Positions 1-9,382 of a stretch of DNA of 35,977 nucleotides are shown here, piece after piece; positions within the stretch are counted from its first letter, which is position 1; each line of letters starts with the position of its first letter. A model generated the notes under the pieces. The model made no database searches. It was given only the letters and a program-made list of their open reading frames with translations, and was not told where the DNA came from. The stretch comes from Acanthamoeba sp. SK_2022b. Lineage: Eukaryota; Discosea; Longamoebia; Acanthamoebidae. A program made the position numbers and the translations under genes. The stretch lies in assembly GCA_027943245.1 (NCBI GenBank), contig JANDJZ010000037.1, forward strand, positions 1 through 35,977. The letters are read 5' to 3'.

Positions 1-540
1 TTCGACCCCTGCACGTCCCTCAATATGTGTTTTCGCAGAAGCGAGCAGACGAGATTGGATTGAACCACCCAACACGCGTTTGGTAGAGGAGCAGGCCAAC
101 AGAGAGCAGCTTTGCCCTCTCGCCGTGCGGTTCTGACCGTACTGCTGACGTCACGAGCCCCAGCGGGGGTACCAAAGAAGGTAATCCCTTCTATTTAGAG
201 CCACCTGTTTTTCGGCAGGACGCTCTAAAGGCATGTCTTTTATCGGTCTTGGCACACAGGGGGGGGGTGAGATCTGATCACGACACGCTCCTGGACAACT
301 CGACGTGTGCAGCATAGTGTCCAGCTGAGCGACGACGTCTTCCATGGAAGCCCGGCACGGCTGGCCGATGCCCCACAGGGCAGCAAAGTTTGCGTTCCAG
401 GTGTCCCAAGCCTTGCCAAAGAGTTCTGGCGTGCTGTCGTTGGCCAAAGAGTCCAACTCTCCATGCACTTCGCCACTGCTCCAACAAAAACGACACGACA
501 CTTGACGCAACGGACCATTGGTTCGTTTATTGCCAAAATC
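1..540. other. Left-edge region without a recognised gene
   Basis: This stretch lies downstream of the GH65 stop codon. The minus strand has a 119-residue open frame at 151-510 with some protein-like character (W-rich middle, a Cys-rich start), but it matches no family I know, and it directly follows the GH65 terminator region. It could be a fragment of an exon from another gene or chance coding potential in GC-rich DNA. No RNA gene or repeat was recognised. Confidence 0.3.
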
Positions 541-3374
541 TCAGGGCAGGTGGAACTGCATCTTGGAGCCGGGCAGGAGGAAGTGGAGGGAGTCGCGGAT
601 GAGGATCGGCACCTTGTCCTCCCTCCCCGAGTCCCCGTCCACCGCTACCGTCAGCACTGAGTCGTCCAGCTTCACGCGAATCCTATGGATTCACGCCACC
701 GTAGCGTGGCGTTAGAGGTGAGACCACTGAGTGAGGCGTTTGGGACAAAGGCAACAATGCGGTACCACTGGTGCTGGTAGCTGAAGCGGAAGGCCAGGCG
801 GCTGATGACCTTGGTGAGGTGCGGGTCGATGCGAATGGCGTTGTAGCTGGTGTCGATGCCGCAGAACTGCATCAGGAGCATGTTGATCGACGCCGCGAGC
901 GGGACCACGTGAATGCCCTCGCTCGTCGTGCCTCCTGCGTCAGTCCCAGTCGGCCACCACCCACCGCCGAAGGCGTCGCATGTGAGGCCTTGTCAACGGG
1001 GGAGAGGGGCGGGCCAAGTGAGGGACAAACCTTGGGTGTCGCCGATGTCGCTCATGACGAAGGTGCGGTAGAACTTCCAGGCCTTCTTGGGATCGAACTT
1101 GTGGAGGATGTGGGCAAACACCACGTAGGAGAGGGTCGAGCCGTGCGACGTGTGCCTCAGGTAGTAGAGAATGTTCTTGTGGATCAGCTCCCGCGTGAAC
1201 GGATATCCAAGCTGGGCCAATATCTGCACACCGACACACGTTGACTTTTCGCATACCACAAACGCGCACGCAGGGGACGCGGCCATACGCGAAGAAGCTC
1301 CTGCTCGGGGAGGAGGTAGAAGAGCATGCAGGTGTCGGCCTGCTTGGCCAGCTTGTAACGGTCGGGCGAGTCACCCTCGGACTTGAGGATGCGGTCCAGC
1401 CTGTTGATCTTCCCGTATTTCTTGCGGTAGGCGTCCCAGTTGAGGTCCTGCGCCAGCCCGTCAGCAACGCCGCATGCACGCACGCGCACGCACACGCACA
1501 CACAGTGGCAAGAGATGTCTACCAGGAGTTGCTCCCAGCCGTCGAACTGAGCGATGATGCCGGGGCATTCAGTGAGGAAGGGCACGGTCATACGGTAGGT
1601 GATGTGCTCCCACCGATCGAGCTCCTGCTTGGAGAGGTGGAGCCGGTTTATCATCTCCTCGCGGCGCGCCTCGGGCAGCAACTGCTCGAGGACCAGCAGG
1701 GCCTTGTCGAGCAGCCATGCCACCATGACGTTGGTGTAGGCGTTATTCTTCAATCCGGCCTTGTCAGTATCGGGATACTTCTCGTGGAACTCGTCCGGAC
1801 CCATCACGCCTGCACACCCATGCGGTCAGGCCGAGACCACACTACCACAACACTACACTCACACATACACGCTTTTACCATCGATGTCGTAGCGGTCGGT
1901 TTTCTCGTTATATACGGCCTTGAGGCCCCAGAAACGGGCGATCTCGAGCATCATCTCGGCTCCGTATAGGGCAATGAAGTTGCGGTCCCCTGTCACGTTG
2001 TAGTAGTCCCAAACTGCAACACCACACACACACACTGGTAAGTACTTGTCGATTAAGATGGTGTCCCCATAATGGTAGGCTGTACTGTTGTAGAAGATGG
2101 CAATGTTAACGTGGAGTTGGTTGGACGAGTAGTCAGGGCCCCAGGTCTTGTTAATGGGGTTGTAGTGCACCTCCTGAGTCTCCTCCTTCCCCGTGCTGCT
2201 GCTTTGCCAGGGATAGCAGGCGCCAAAGTAGCCCAACTATAATGTCGCACACAACAACAACAACAACGGGTCAGTAAGTGCAGAGGCAGGAGTGAGTGTG
2301 TGGAGGGCGCGGTGAACGATTTACATGCTTGGGTGTCTCTCGCCCTCCACAGAGGAGGGCGCGGTGAACGATTTACATGCTTGGCGCGATCTCGGGCGGC
2401 GTCGAGGCGATAGAACCGATAGAGCAGCAGGGTCCTGGTGACCTCAGGCAGGCGAAGATTGAAGCTCGGGAACACGAACAGCTGCACGAGATACCGCGAC
2501 CGCACACAGTGAAATTAGGCGAGCAAAGTAGGGAGAGAAAAGCGGAGGGGCTGTCTCTACCTCGTCCCAGAAGATGTGGCCGCGGTAGGATTCGCCGTGG
2601 AGCCCGCGCGCCGGGATGGACGTGTCCAGGCCGATCGTGTTAAAGGAAACGGTCTGGGTCAGATGAAACGCGTTGAAGCGGAGCACCAGCTGCATGAGCG
2701 CGTTGCAGTGTCGCGCGTCCAGTCAATAATCAAGAACCAGAGAAGGGGAAGCGACTAGTCGTTGAGGGAGGAGGGACCTGGAGGTGGCGAGAGGCGACGG
2801 CTAGGAGATCCTCCTCGTCGGTGGCCTTGGCGATATCCGAGTACTTGGTGAGCGACATGTGCTCCACCCGTTCCATCTTTTCTTGGGCTGGACACCATGC
2901 ATGGAACTGTGAGTGGTCACCAGCGACAATTGGAATAGGGATTGGCGGTTGGTACCTTTGTCGAACTCGTGGTAGCTCTTGGTCAGGAACTCCGATCGCG
3001 ATCTCTTGGGCTTCTTGGCCCCGGTGGTCGGCCTGTGCCGGCCCTGATGCCCGCCCGCTGTCGTTGCCGTTGTGGCCCTGGATGATGATTAGAGCGACCC
3101 AGGCCAGTGGCCGCGGTGGGACTGTCAGCTCGTGTTTCGACCACGAAATGTGGAGGGCCAAGGTGTTATGGAACCTGAAGAATTCCTCGGCCGACGGCTC
3201 CTCCTCGCTCCCGACAAGCACGCGTAGCTCGCGCTCCTCCTTCTTGACCGCATCGATGTGCTCGCGTTTGAGGGTGGGACTGGCTTCCTCCGGCGTGAGT
3301 TCGATGTCCACGTCGATACGCCCCCAGATCTCGGCCCAGATCTTTTCGTGAAGGCTGAAGATGTTGTAGTAGCG

Positions 3375-3375
<1 letters not shown>
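541..3375 (-). CDS. Glycoside hydrolase family 65 protein, multi-exon, 5' incomplete
   Basis: GH65 enzymes cleave or phosphorolyse alpha-glucosides such as trehalose, maltose and kojibiose. Successive minus-strand exons give the family blocks in order: LVLRFNAFHLTQTVS, IPARGLHGESYRGHIFWDE, FNLRLPEVTRTLLLYR, GACYPWQSSSTGKEETQE, HVNIAIFYN, FYGAEMMLEIARFWG, MGPDEFHEKYPDTD (family general-acid Glu in GPDEF), NNAYTNVMVAWLL, then YKLAKQADTCMLFYLL, LRHTSHGSTLSYVVFAHIL and a C-terminal beta segment. The final intron (765-683, GTACC...AG) joins ...YQHQW to IRVKLDDSVLTV, ending at the TGA at 541-543. The sequence type is the bacterial-like GH65 with PWQSGSxGxEETQ. Odd points: the usual 250-300-residue N-terminal domain is missing upstream, the first visible exon begins right after a GT/CA array bordering an asparaginase-derived repeat, and about 130 extra residues, including a Lys/Arg-rich stretch (KKPKRSRS), lie before LVLRF. 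Phosphorylase and hydrolase cannot be told apart here. It may be a pseudogene because of the missing 5' part. Confidence 0.8.

Positions 3376-3427
<52 letters not shown>
3376..3427. repeat. (GT)n dinucleotide array
   Basis: About 26 uninterrupted GT units on the plus strand (CA on the coding strand of the GH65 gene). It ends in a CAG that would serve as the 3' splice site before the first visible GH65 exon, and it separates that exon from the asparaginase-derived sequence to the right. Confidence 0.98.
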
Positions 3428-3428
<1 letters not shown>

Positions 3429-3434
3429 CTCGAC

Positions 3435-4806
3435 ACGTAGCACTGGAGGACCGGCCAACACGAACCAGTGGTCATGTCGCAACCGATGATGGCGCCGCTG
3501 GTACCCAGGCTCGTCTCAGAGTCGGCTCGTCGCAGTCGCCCTGTCGTTATGTCGGTGGTGTGTCGTTGGTTGCTTACACATCAGCACAACACGCCTTGCG
3601 GTCGCCGTTGTTTGGGGTTGTTGGGGCAAGAAGAAGCGCGGCCTGTGCACCCTTGTAGCACTGGGAAGTGCTGATGACCACGACCCCTCGCCCAATGGCC
3701 CGCTGCAGCGCGTTTATGAGGTCTCGCTTTCTCGATGGTGCGTTGGCTGCCCCCCGCCAACAAATGCACCACCGCATGTGAGTCCAGCTCCACAGCACGC
3801 ACCCACGCACGCATCGGGAGAAATCATTCGGTTAACGCCACCAGAACCGTAGCTTGACGATGAAGCCTTCGAGCAGCGGCTGCAGCAGATTCTCCACAAC
3901 CTGTGTTCGCGGCGAGTCGTGTCGTGTCGTGTCGTGTCGTGTCGTGTCGTGTCGTGTCGTGTCGTGTCGTGTCGTGTCGTGTCGTGTCGTGTCGTGTCGT
4001 GTCGTGTCGTGTCGCGTGAGAGTCACAGGAGGGCAGGGGGGTGGCATCGGCAGGCACGGCGCACCTTGACATCAAACCCGGGCACCAGATGGAGCACCGC
4101 GATCCGCGTATTGAGATTCTTCCATACCCTGAACCGACCTGCGCTCGCGTGTGTTCCGACAGCGAGTGAGTGGTCGAGTGAACAGGCCGCGCTGTCCTCC
4201 TACGACACAGCGGACAAGAGAAGCGTGAGTGGGGCGTTTTCTTGGGGGGGGGGAGCGTGCCCTTGGGCTGGTTGGAGACGAATCGGTAGTCGATCTGGAT
4301 GTCCACGCCCAGCACGCCCAGTGGCGGGTAGTTGGGCGACTCGAACGCCGCCACGCCTGCCGCCACACAAAGAACGCTCAACCGAGTCAAGCTTCTGTCG
4401 CACACACTAACACGTGCGTCCTCTCGCCCACGCATGCATGAGACGAGGACAAAGAAGTGTGCGGTGCTGCACCCCAATTGTCGACCTTTGAGGAGCGGTT
4501 GCCCCTCAAGATCTTGTTGTTGAAGAAGATGACCACCTCGGGCATGTCCACCTCGCATGCGATGCTCCTGTTCATCACCGCCATCATCATGTGTTGATCG
4601 GTGAGTCATTGATGCATGATCAACACGAACAGCTGTGGTAAATGAACAGATAAGAACGGGGCGCCGTACAGACACGGTGTCGGTGCCATGAATGATGAGG
4701 AAGCCCTGGTAGTCCCAGTAGTTCTTCTTGATCACTGTGGCGAACAACACCCGGTCTGTGGGCACATGCACACAAGCACCATCCATCGCGTTGCGTCGTA
4801 TCTGAG
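3435..4806 (-). pseudogene. Type I L-asparaginase copy A (ASP-A), decayed
   Basis: Cytosolic type I asparaginases hydrolyse L-asparagine to aspartate and ammonia. Minus-strand exon pieces in order: ATVIKKNYWDYQGFLIIHG plus TDTVS (the family HGTDTM block, ~4755-4676), MPEVVIFFNNKILRGNR and SSKVDNWG, AAFESPNYPPLGVLGVDIQ, LNTRIAVLHLVPGFDVK, VVENLLQPLLEGFIVK, then SYGS/ANAPSRKRDLINALQ (joined by a G|GT...CAG|CC intron), GRGVVVISTSQCYKGAQ and TSLGTSGAIIGCDMTT. Donors and acceptors are still recognisable, so this is a DNA-level copy. Damage: the exon for the YMASALSFML...GSQIPLENP block is deleted near 4600-4670, about two bases are missing before SYGS, and the tryptophan of the family's DW block is Arg. 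The last exon runs into the (CA)n tract. The 5' DSSDM exon is absent. Head-to-head with M2-1. Confidence 0.8.
3915..4013. repeat. (GTCGT)n pentanucleotide array
   Basis: About 20 nearly perfect 5-bp units in the ASP-A intron between the PGFDVK and VVENLLQ exons. The equivalent intron in copies B, C and D has only one or two units (CACACGACA-type), so the array expanded after the copies separated. It has no spacers and is not CRISPR-like. Confidence 0.97.
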
Positions 4807-4924
4807 GGCCACGGGCGCGGCCTGTGTGCTTGACGGGGCAATACGCAGCGTGCGCTTGGTCAAGGTCGAAAGCGCTTGGGGCCTGTGGATGACGCTGCCG
4901 TTGAGCTCTCGGTTCTCCTTCTCT

Positions 4925-5095
4925 CCCACGCAGGGACGGACACTCTCCTCGACGAACTCAGCACCAACGTTCAGCCACGAAAGTGGTACCTCATGAATTG
5001 CCCAATACGGAGTTTGCAATCACAATAAAGCTGGGAGCGAATTGGTGGAGGTAGTTCTTGGTGGAGGTAGGTGCGTGATGCACGCGCACGTGAGG
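4925..5095 (+). repeat. Duplicated exon-like segment DTLL, left copy
   Basis: This segment starts after a CCCACGCAG acceptor-like sequence and encodes DTLLDELSTNVQPRKWYLMN followed shortly by a stop. A close copy occurs at 20870-21040 (DTLLNELSTNIQPRKWHLMN). Similarity continues past the stop through TTCTTGGTGGAGGTAGG and a GATGCACGCGCACGTG stretch, so the repeat is genomic rather than only coding. It may be the last exon of an unrecognised gene carried in the amplified modules. Confidence 0.6.
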
Positions 5096-5139
5096 GTCCT
5101 TAAGGTGGTCGGCCTTGGCGGCCCTTGGCGGCTTGACGA

Positions 5140-5420
5140 CCTCAAGGCCCTAACGGCGCAGGCCGGCCAGGCCTAATGCCTGCTGGCCGACGTGGCCAAC
5201 CTCCTGTGCCGCGGCGCCAGCCAGGACAAGGGTGAGGCCTCGCCTCCGGCTGCTGGCGGCCAGTAGGAGCAGCACCGGCCGTGGGTCACCGTCAACGGCC
5301 TGTTCGGACTTTGTCCAGGAGAGCCTCGTCGCCACCGAAGGCCTCTGTAAGGCCGGCCTGCCAGAGGGCCGCGTCCAGTACTCTCTTCTCCTGCCTCTCA
5401 CCCTTCACGGCTCCTGTTAT
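5140..5420 (+). pseudogene. M2 fragment 1 (unrecognised gene paired with asparaginase)
   Basis: Plus-strand remnants match the M2 gene seen at 22798-23745 and, inverted, at 6395-7030. They include the segments coding (A)QAGQA, VTVNG and the DFVxESLVATEGL block, ending near a KAGLPEGRVQY equivalent. The frame is interrupted repeatedly by stops and indels. It lies head-to-head with ASP-A, the arrangement also seen for the other M2/ASP pairs. Function unknown. Confidence 0.55.
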
Positions 5421-5551
5421 TTGACCGCCGGAAGCAACTCACTCCTCACGCACCTCGCTCGACGGCTCAGTTTGCTGATTACACATGACGCGTTTCAGTG
5501 TGGGCCAGGGCCGGAGTCGTCTTTGAACAGGAACTCACCAAGTTGAACGGC

Positions 5552-6345
5552 AAACCAACGCTTTTTTTTTTTATCGAGGCACAGGTACCGAGAGCCAAGC
5601 TAGCTGCAAAAGAGCTTATCTTGGCAAACAAACCCTTTTTTGCGAAGATGTGGAGTTTTGCAGAACGTCTAAAAGCGCAACATCCTTTTGGCTACCTTGC
5701 AACAGTCCCAAATACCGGATGGACATCCAAAAAATGTTGTGCCCATATATGACAATCTCCTACTTTGTAGGTACCAGGGGCTGGAGAAGATCGAGAGCTT
5801 GGTAGTTCTATAACTCAGAGCATGCTAACCTCCCTGGCAGGTGTCACAAGATAGAAGAAGATGGAGAAGGTCAGAGAAGCGGGAAGCTCTTTTTCGACCC
5901 AACTGTCTGATATTGCCATAGTTGTCCATGACCATCCCCAGTTGACATGGCCATGAAGTAAACCATGACCAACCTTCAACGCCAGCCAGCTATGCATGCT
6001 TTACGGCCTGCCCGAGAAGAACAAAAAGAGACGGGCTGTGTGTCCATGGGGCAGTCACACAAACCACCGGCCCATGCACATGAGGTGCACCCCGGCGGCA
6101 GAGACACCCCCTTTCCCTCCCCATGAACAACACTTCCCGTCCTTTACAATACAAATGAGACATCTTATGTGGACGGAGCGGCCGTTGTTCGCCAGCCATT
6201 ATGGGTTGTAACGCGAGTTCAGTGAAACGTTGCAATGTAATGGCAATTAAAAAAACAAAACTAAACAACAAAACGAAACAACAACAGAAACAAAAAAAAC
6301 CCAAACGAAACGAAACAACACAAGCAAAGAGGGAGAAGAAAACTG
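5552..6345 (+). repeat. RU repeat unit, copy a
   Basis: One of five copies of an ~800-bp repeat. In this orientation it starts near a run of A/T with GAGGCACxGGTACCGA, passes CTTGGCTAC-like and GGATGGACATCC blocks, then AACTCAGAGCATGCT, a well-conserved core (TACAATACAAATGAGACATC, GCCAGCCATTATGGGTTGTA), and ends in an A-rich AAACAA/CGAAACAAC tract. The A-rich end resembles a retroelement tail, but no flanking target-site duplication could be verified by eye. Short open frames cross the core but shift between copies. Confidence 0.8.
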
Positions 6346-6394
6346 CCCGACTGCCTCAGCGTCGCTTAGCTCCATCAGCTTGAGCGCCTCTCCC

Positions 6395-7030
6395 TCAGCG
6401 CCCTGTTATACAGATCGTTGTGGTGAGCTGACAATGCCGTAACGGCACCTTCCTCCCATTGAGCTCCAGGGCGTGAGGTCGAGACATACCTTGAAACCAC
6501 GCAGTAAAACTCTCCTGAACAAGGTAGAAGCCTTTGCCGGCACGAGGCTTGAGCACCTTGAGCAGCTCACGGTAAGTGCGTGGACAGACCCTCAGTGAAA
6601 AGACATTAACAAAGATTTTTTGATGGCAACGGTGTAGCTGGCGGACGCCGCGGGTCGACTCTGGCTCACGTCCACCGACGCCGCTCTCTTCCTGCCCCTC
6701 ACCCGCGCCAGGTACTCGCCCAGCATGCGGCTCAGCTCCAACAACTGCTGCAGTCTGCCCTCGGCCACCCACGAACGTGATTAGCCAAGCCCCCCCCCCC
6801 AGGCACGCGGCTTGGAAGAGAGAGAGAGGCTGGTACCGATCCTCGAGGTACTGGACGCAGCCCTCTGGCGGCAGGCCGGCCTTCCAGAGGCCTTGGGTGG
6901 CGACGAGGCTCTCCCGCACAAAGTCCGAACAGGCTGTGCGGCCATTGACGGTGACCAGCGGCCCGCCGGCGGTGCTGCCGCCGCTGCTACTGTGGCCGCC
7001 GACTGCCGGAGGCGAGGCCGAGCCCTTGTC
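6395..7030 (-). pseudogene. M2 copy 2, unrecognised gene (best-preserved frame)
   Basis: The minus strand carries a long open frame whose segments recur in other M2 copies: LVTVNGRTACSDFVRESLVA, TQGLWKAGLPPEGCVQYLED, then an apparent intron (GTACC...GGGCAG, including a long G/C homopolymer), LQQLLELSRMLGEYLAR, a second likely intron starting GTGAGGGGC, and a tail with TYRELLKVLKPRAGKGFYLV, SFTAWFQGMSRPHALELNG and RHCQLTTTICITGR before the stop. The LLELSRMLGEYLARV piece looks helical. No family was recognised. It is divergently arranged with ASP-B, which starts within ~20-40 bp of its 5' end. Whether this copy is still expressed is unknown; the N-terminal exon seen in copy 3 is not apparent. 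Confidence 0.5.
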
Positions 7031-7037
7031 CTGCCGG

Positions 7038-7743
7038 CGCTGGATGGTGCTTGTGTGCATGTGCCCACAGACTGGGCGATCGCCACCGTGATCGAGAAGA
7101 CCTACTGGGACTACCAGGGCTTCCTCATCATTCATGGCACCGACACCATGTCTGTACGGCGCCCCGTTCTTATTTGCTTATTTATTTATATATATATTTA
7201 TTGGTTTTTCCTTTATCTATCTTTTAATAGCTCTGTTTATTCGACTTACGATCGATTGCACTAGGTACCAACTCTTGTCACCAGTACATGGCGTCGGCGC
7301 TTTATTTCATGCTGGACAAAGCCCGAGGTGGTCATCTTCTTCAACAACAAGATCTTGAGGGGCAACCGCTCCACAAAGGTCGACAATTGGGGTGCAGCAC
7401 CGCCCACTTCTTTGTCCTAGCTTCGCGCGTGCGTGTGTGCGTGTGTGTGTGCGTGCGTGCGTGCGTGCGTGTGTGCGTGCGTGCGCGTGCGTGCGTGCGT
7501 GCGTGCGGTCACGTCGTTAGCAAACTCAATCGCGGTGCTCCATCTGGTGCCCGGGTTTGATGTCAAGGTTCGCCATGCCTGCCGATGCCCCCTCCCTCTC
7601 ATGCTGCCCTCCGGTGACTGTCACACGACATAACCGACTATGAGCCGAGCCTGGGCACCAGCGGCGCCATCATCGGTTGCGACTTGACCACCGGTTCGCT
7701 CCGTGGTGAGCTTACCATCGAGGACACCAAGGCCCAGCTCTGA
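7038..7743 (+). pseudogene. Type I L-asparaginase copy B (ASP-B), decayed
   Basis: Plus-strand exons: an acceptor (CCCACAG) followed by DWAIATVIEKTYWDYQGFL and IIHGTDTMS, donor GTACGG, then after CACCAG the piece YMASALYFMLD, then EVVIFFNN/KILRGN remnants, NWG, FANSIAVLHLVPGFDVK, and finally YEPSLGTSGAIIGCDLTTG with SLRGELTIEDTKAQL and a TGA. The MASALxFML and HGTDTM family motifs are clear. Missing: most of the GSQIPL exon, the AFESPN exon (replaced by a GT/GC-rich tract at ~7430-7507) and the whole VVENLLQ...SYGSANAP...QCYKGAQ part, so it cannot encode a working enzyme. The loss pattern differs from copies A, C and D. Confidence 0.75.
7430..7507. repeat. GT/GTGC simple-sequence tract
   Basis: Imperfect array of GTGT, GTGC and GCGT units within ASP-B. 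It sits where intact copies have the intron and the AFESPNYPPL exon. Its cysteine/valine-rich translation is an artefact of the repeat. Confidence 0.9.
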
Positions 7744-7749
7744 CTGGTT

Positions 7750-8367
7750 GGTCCACTCAGTACTCTATCAAACGCTTGTGTCAAGCACGGCCTTGCACTG
7801 TCGACAGGAATAGCGGTGCTTGTGAGAGCCCAAAAAGGAGAGCGGGAGGGGCGAGTGGAGGCAACTGGGTTTGAACCGCGCACCTTGCAACCAACCCAGC
7901 TGAAGGAGCGATTGAACCACTCTTTTCCCTCAATGGGCTTGTACAGCTTACCCTCAACAGGCTTGCAGTTGTGCATGGGCTTGCTGCTCTCACTCACACC
8001 GCTTACCTGCTTTTCCGTGATGCAGGCTCCTGTGCTTCAATGGTCCCCAACGCTCCATCTCTTTTGCCCACCTTGCATTCACCTTTCCGCTCCCTACATG
8101 AACCTCACTCAACTACATAACCACAAGACTCACAAGTCCGTATCTTCCCCCTCCGTCCTTGTCGCCTACAGTTTGGCTGTATCTTTCCCCTCGGCTTTGT
8201 CCGGTGTGTCAGCTATCCCCGCAGCAGCATCTTCCCCCTCCGCGTTCGCCTCCTCTCCTTCAGCTGGTTGTCTGCTTATTGCAACCTTTCTCCTTGAGCG
8301 GTGTCCGTCGCCGCTGGCCCACACCATGTTAAACTTCTGAATGAAGCTCTTCTTGCAGTGGCCTCAC
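7750..8367. repeat. Connecting block between ASP-B and RU-b
   Basis: This block links the asparaginase 3' end to the RU repeat. It contains a GGCGAGTGGAGGCAAC segment, a TTGCAGTTGTGCATGGGCTT segment, GCTTACCTGCTTTT, and CTTCCCCCTCCGCGTTCGCC. The same pieces occur in the same order, inverted, at 22225-21840 and partly at 26220-26455 next to ASP-D. On the minus strand a GGTTCAAACCC sequence (7868-7878) resembles a pol III B box. No gene was recognised, although the plus strand is open for 174 codons. Confidence 0.65.
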
Positions 8368-9165
8368 TTGCAAACAAACGCTTTTTATACGAGGTACCGA
8401 TGAGCCAAGCCAGCTGCAAGAAGAGCTTATCTTGGCAAACAAACCCTTTTTTGTGAGGAAGTGGAGTTCTCCCGAAATCCCTAAAAGCGCAACATCTCCT
8501 TTTGGCTACCTTGCAACATTCCCAAAAACCGGATGGACATCCAAAAAATGTCGCAGCGAGCCCCTTAAAAAATTGCTGCTTGCTTGCTCATATATGTGAA
8601 TGTCCTTCTCTGTCGGTACCAGGGCTGGAGAAGATCGAGAGCTTGATACTTCAATAACTCAGAGCTTGGTAGTCTTTTGGGCCGCCATGAACTCGACTTG
8701 AGCATGCTCTCCTCCCTGGCCAGGAGAAGCACCTCTTTCTCACCTGTGCCGCGCCAATATTGTCATTGTTATCGACAACCATCCAGTTGACACCATGACC
8801 ACCCTTCAATGCTTTAAGAGATTTATGGCCTCCCCAAGAACAACAAAATGAGATGGGCTGTGTGTCCATGGGGCAGTCACACAAACCACCGGCCCCATGC
8901 ACACAAGGTGCACCCCGGCGGCAGAGACACCCCCTTTCCCTCCCCATGAACAACACTTCCCGTCCTTTACAATACAAATGAGACATCTTATGTGGACGGA
9001 GCGGCCGTTGTTCGTCAGCCATTATGGGTTGTAACGCGAGTTCAGTGAAACGTTGCAATGTAATGGCAATTAAAAAAACAAAACGAAACAACAACGAAAC
9101 AAGAAACAAAAAACCAAACGAAACACAACAAGCAATCTTCGCGCGAAAATCCAGCAAAGAAGACG
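8368..9165 (+). repeat. RU repeat unit, copy b
   Basis: Same orientation and block order as copy a: GAGGTACCGATGAGCCAAGC, GGATGGACATCC, AACTCAGAGC, the conserved core with TACAATACAAATGAGACATC, then an A-rich AAAACGAAACAACAACG end. It is followed by a short second copy of AAAAAGAGAGCGGGAGG (9169-9205), also found in the connecting block. A 222-codon minus-strand frame runs through it, but one inserted C shifts it relative to the other copies. Confidence 0.8.
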
Positions 9166-9382
9166 CATAAAAAGAGAGCGGGAGGGCGAGTAGAGGCAAC
9201 CGGGTGTAGCCTTGTTGCCAGGCACCAACGGCCTTGAGTGCCCAGGAAGGCTGCCATTGTGCTGTGGAGGCACTACCCCTTTCGCCACAAGCGAGATATG
9301 CATTGACCCTTTGTCCCATATCATTGTTATCTCAAGCAAAGCGTTCCCCTATATACAGGTATGCTTGTCGCCCGCATGGCGC

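Noticed and set aside
151..510. A separate 119-residue minus-strand gene at the left edge
   Set aside because: No family or splice support, and it starts just after the GH65 stop; kept only as a note in the left-edge region.
3915..4013. Possible CRISPR-like or other spaced repeat array
   Set aside because: The units are 5-bp and tandem without spacers, located in an intron of a decayed gene.
7820..7905. Functional tRNA gene
   Set aside because: Only a T-arm-like motif is present; the spacing from any anticodon-like loop to the T arm is too short and the acceptor stem cannot be paired.
8651..9319. 222-codon minus-strand frame through RU-b and similar frames in other RU copies as a conserved gene
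   Set aside because: The frame is shifted by indels between copies, there is no family match, and no consistent start or stop is shared.
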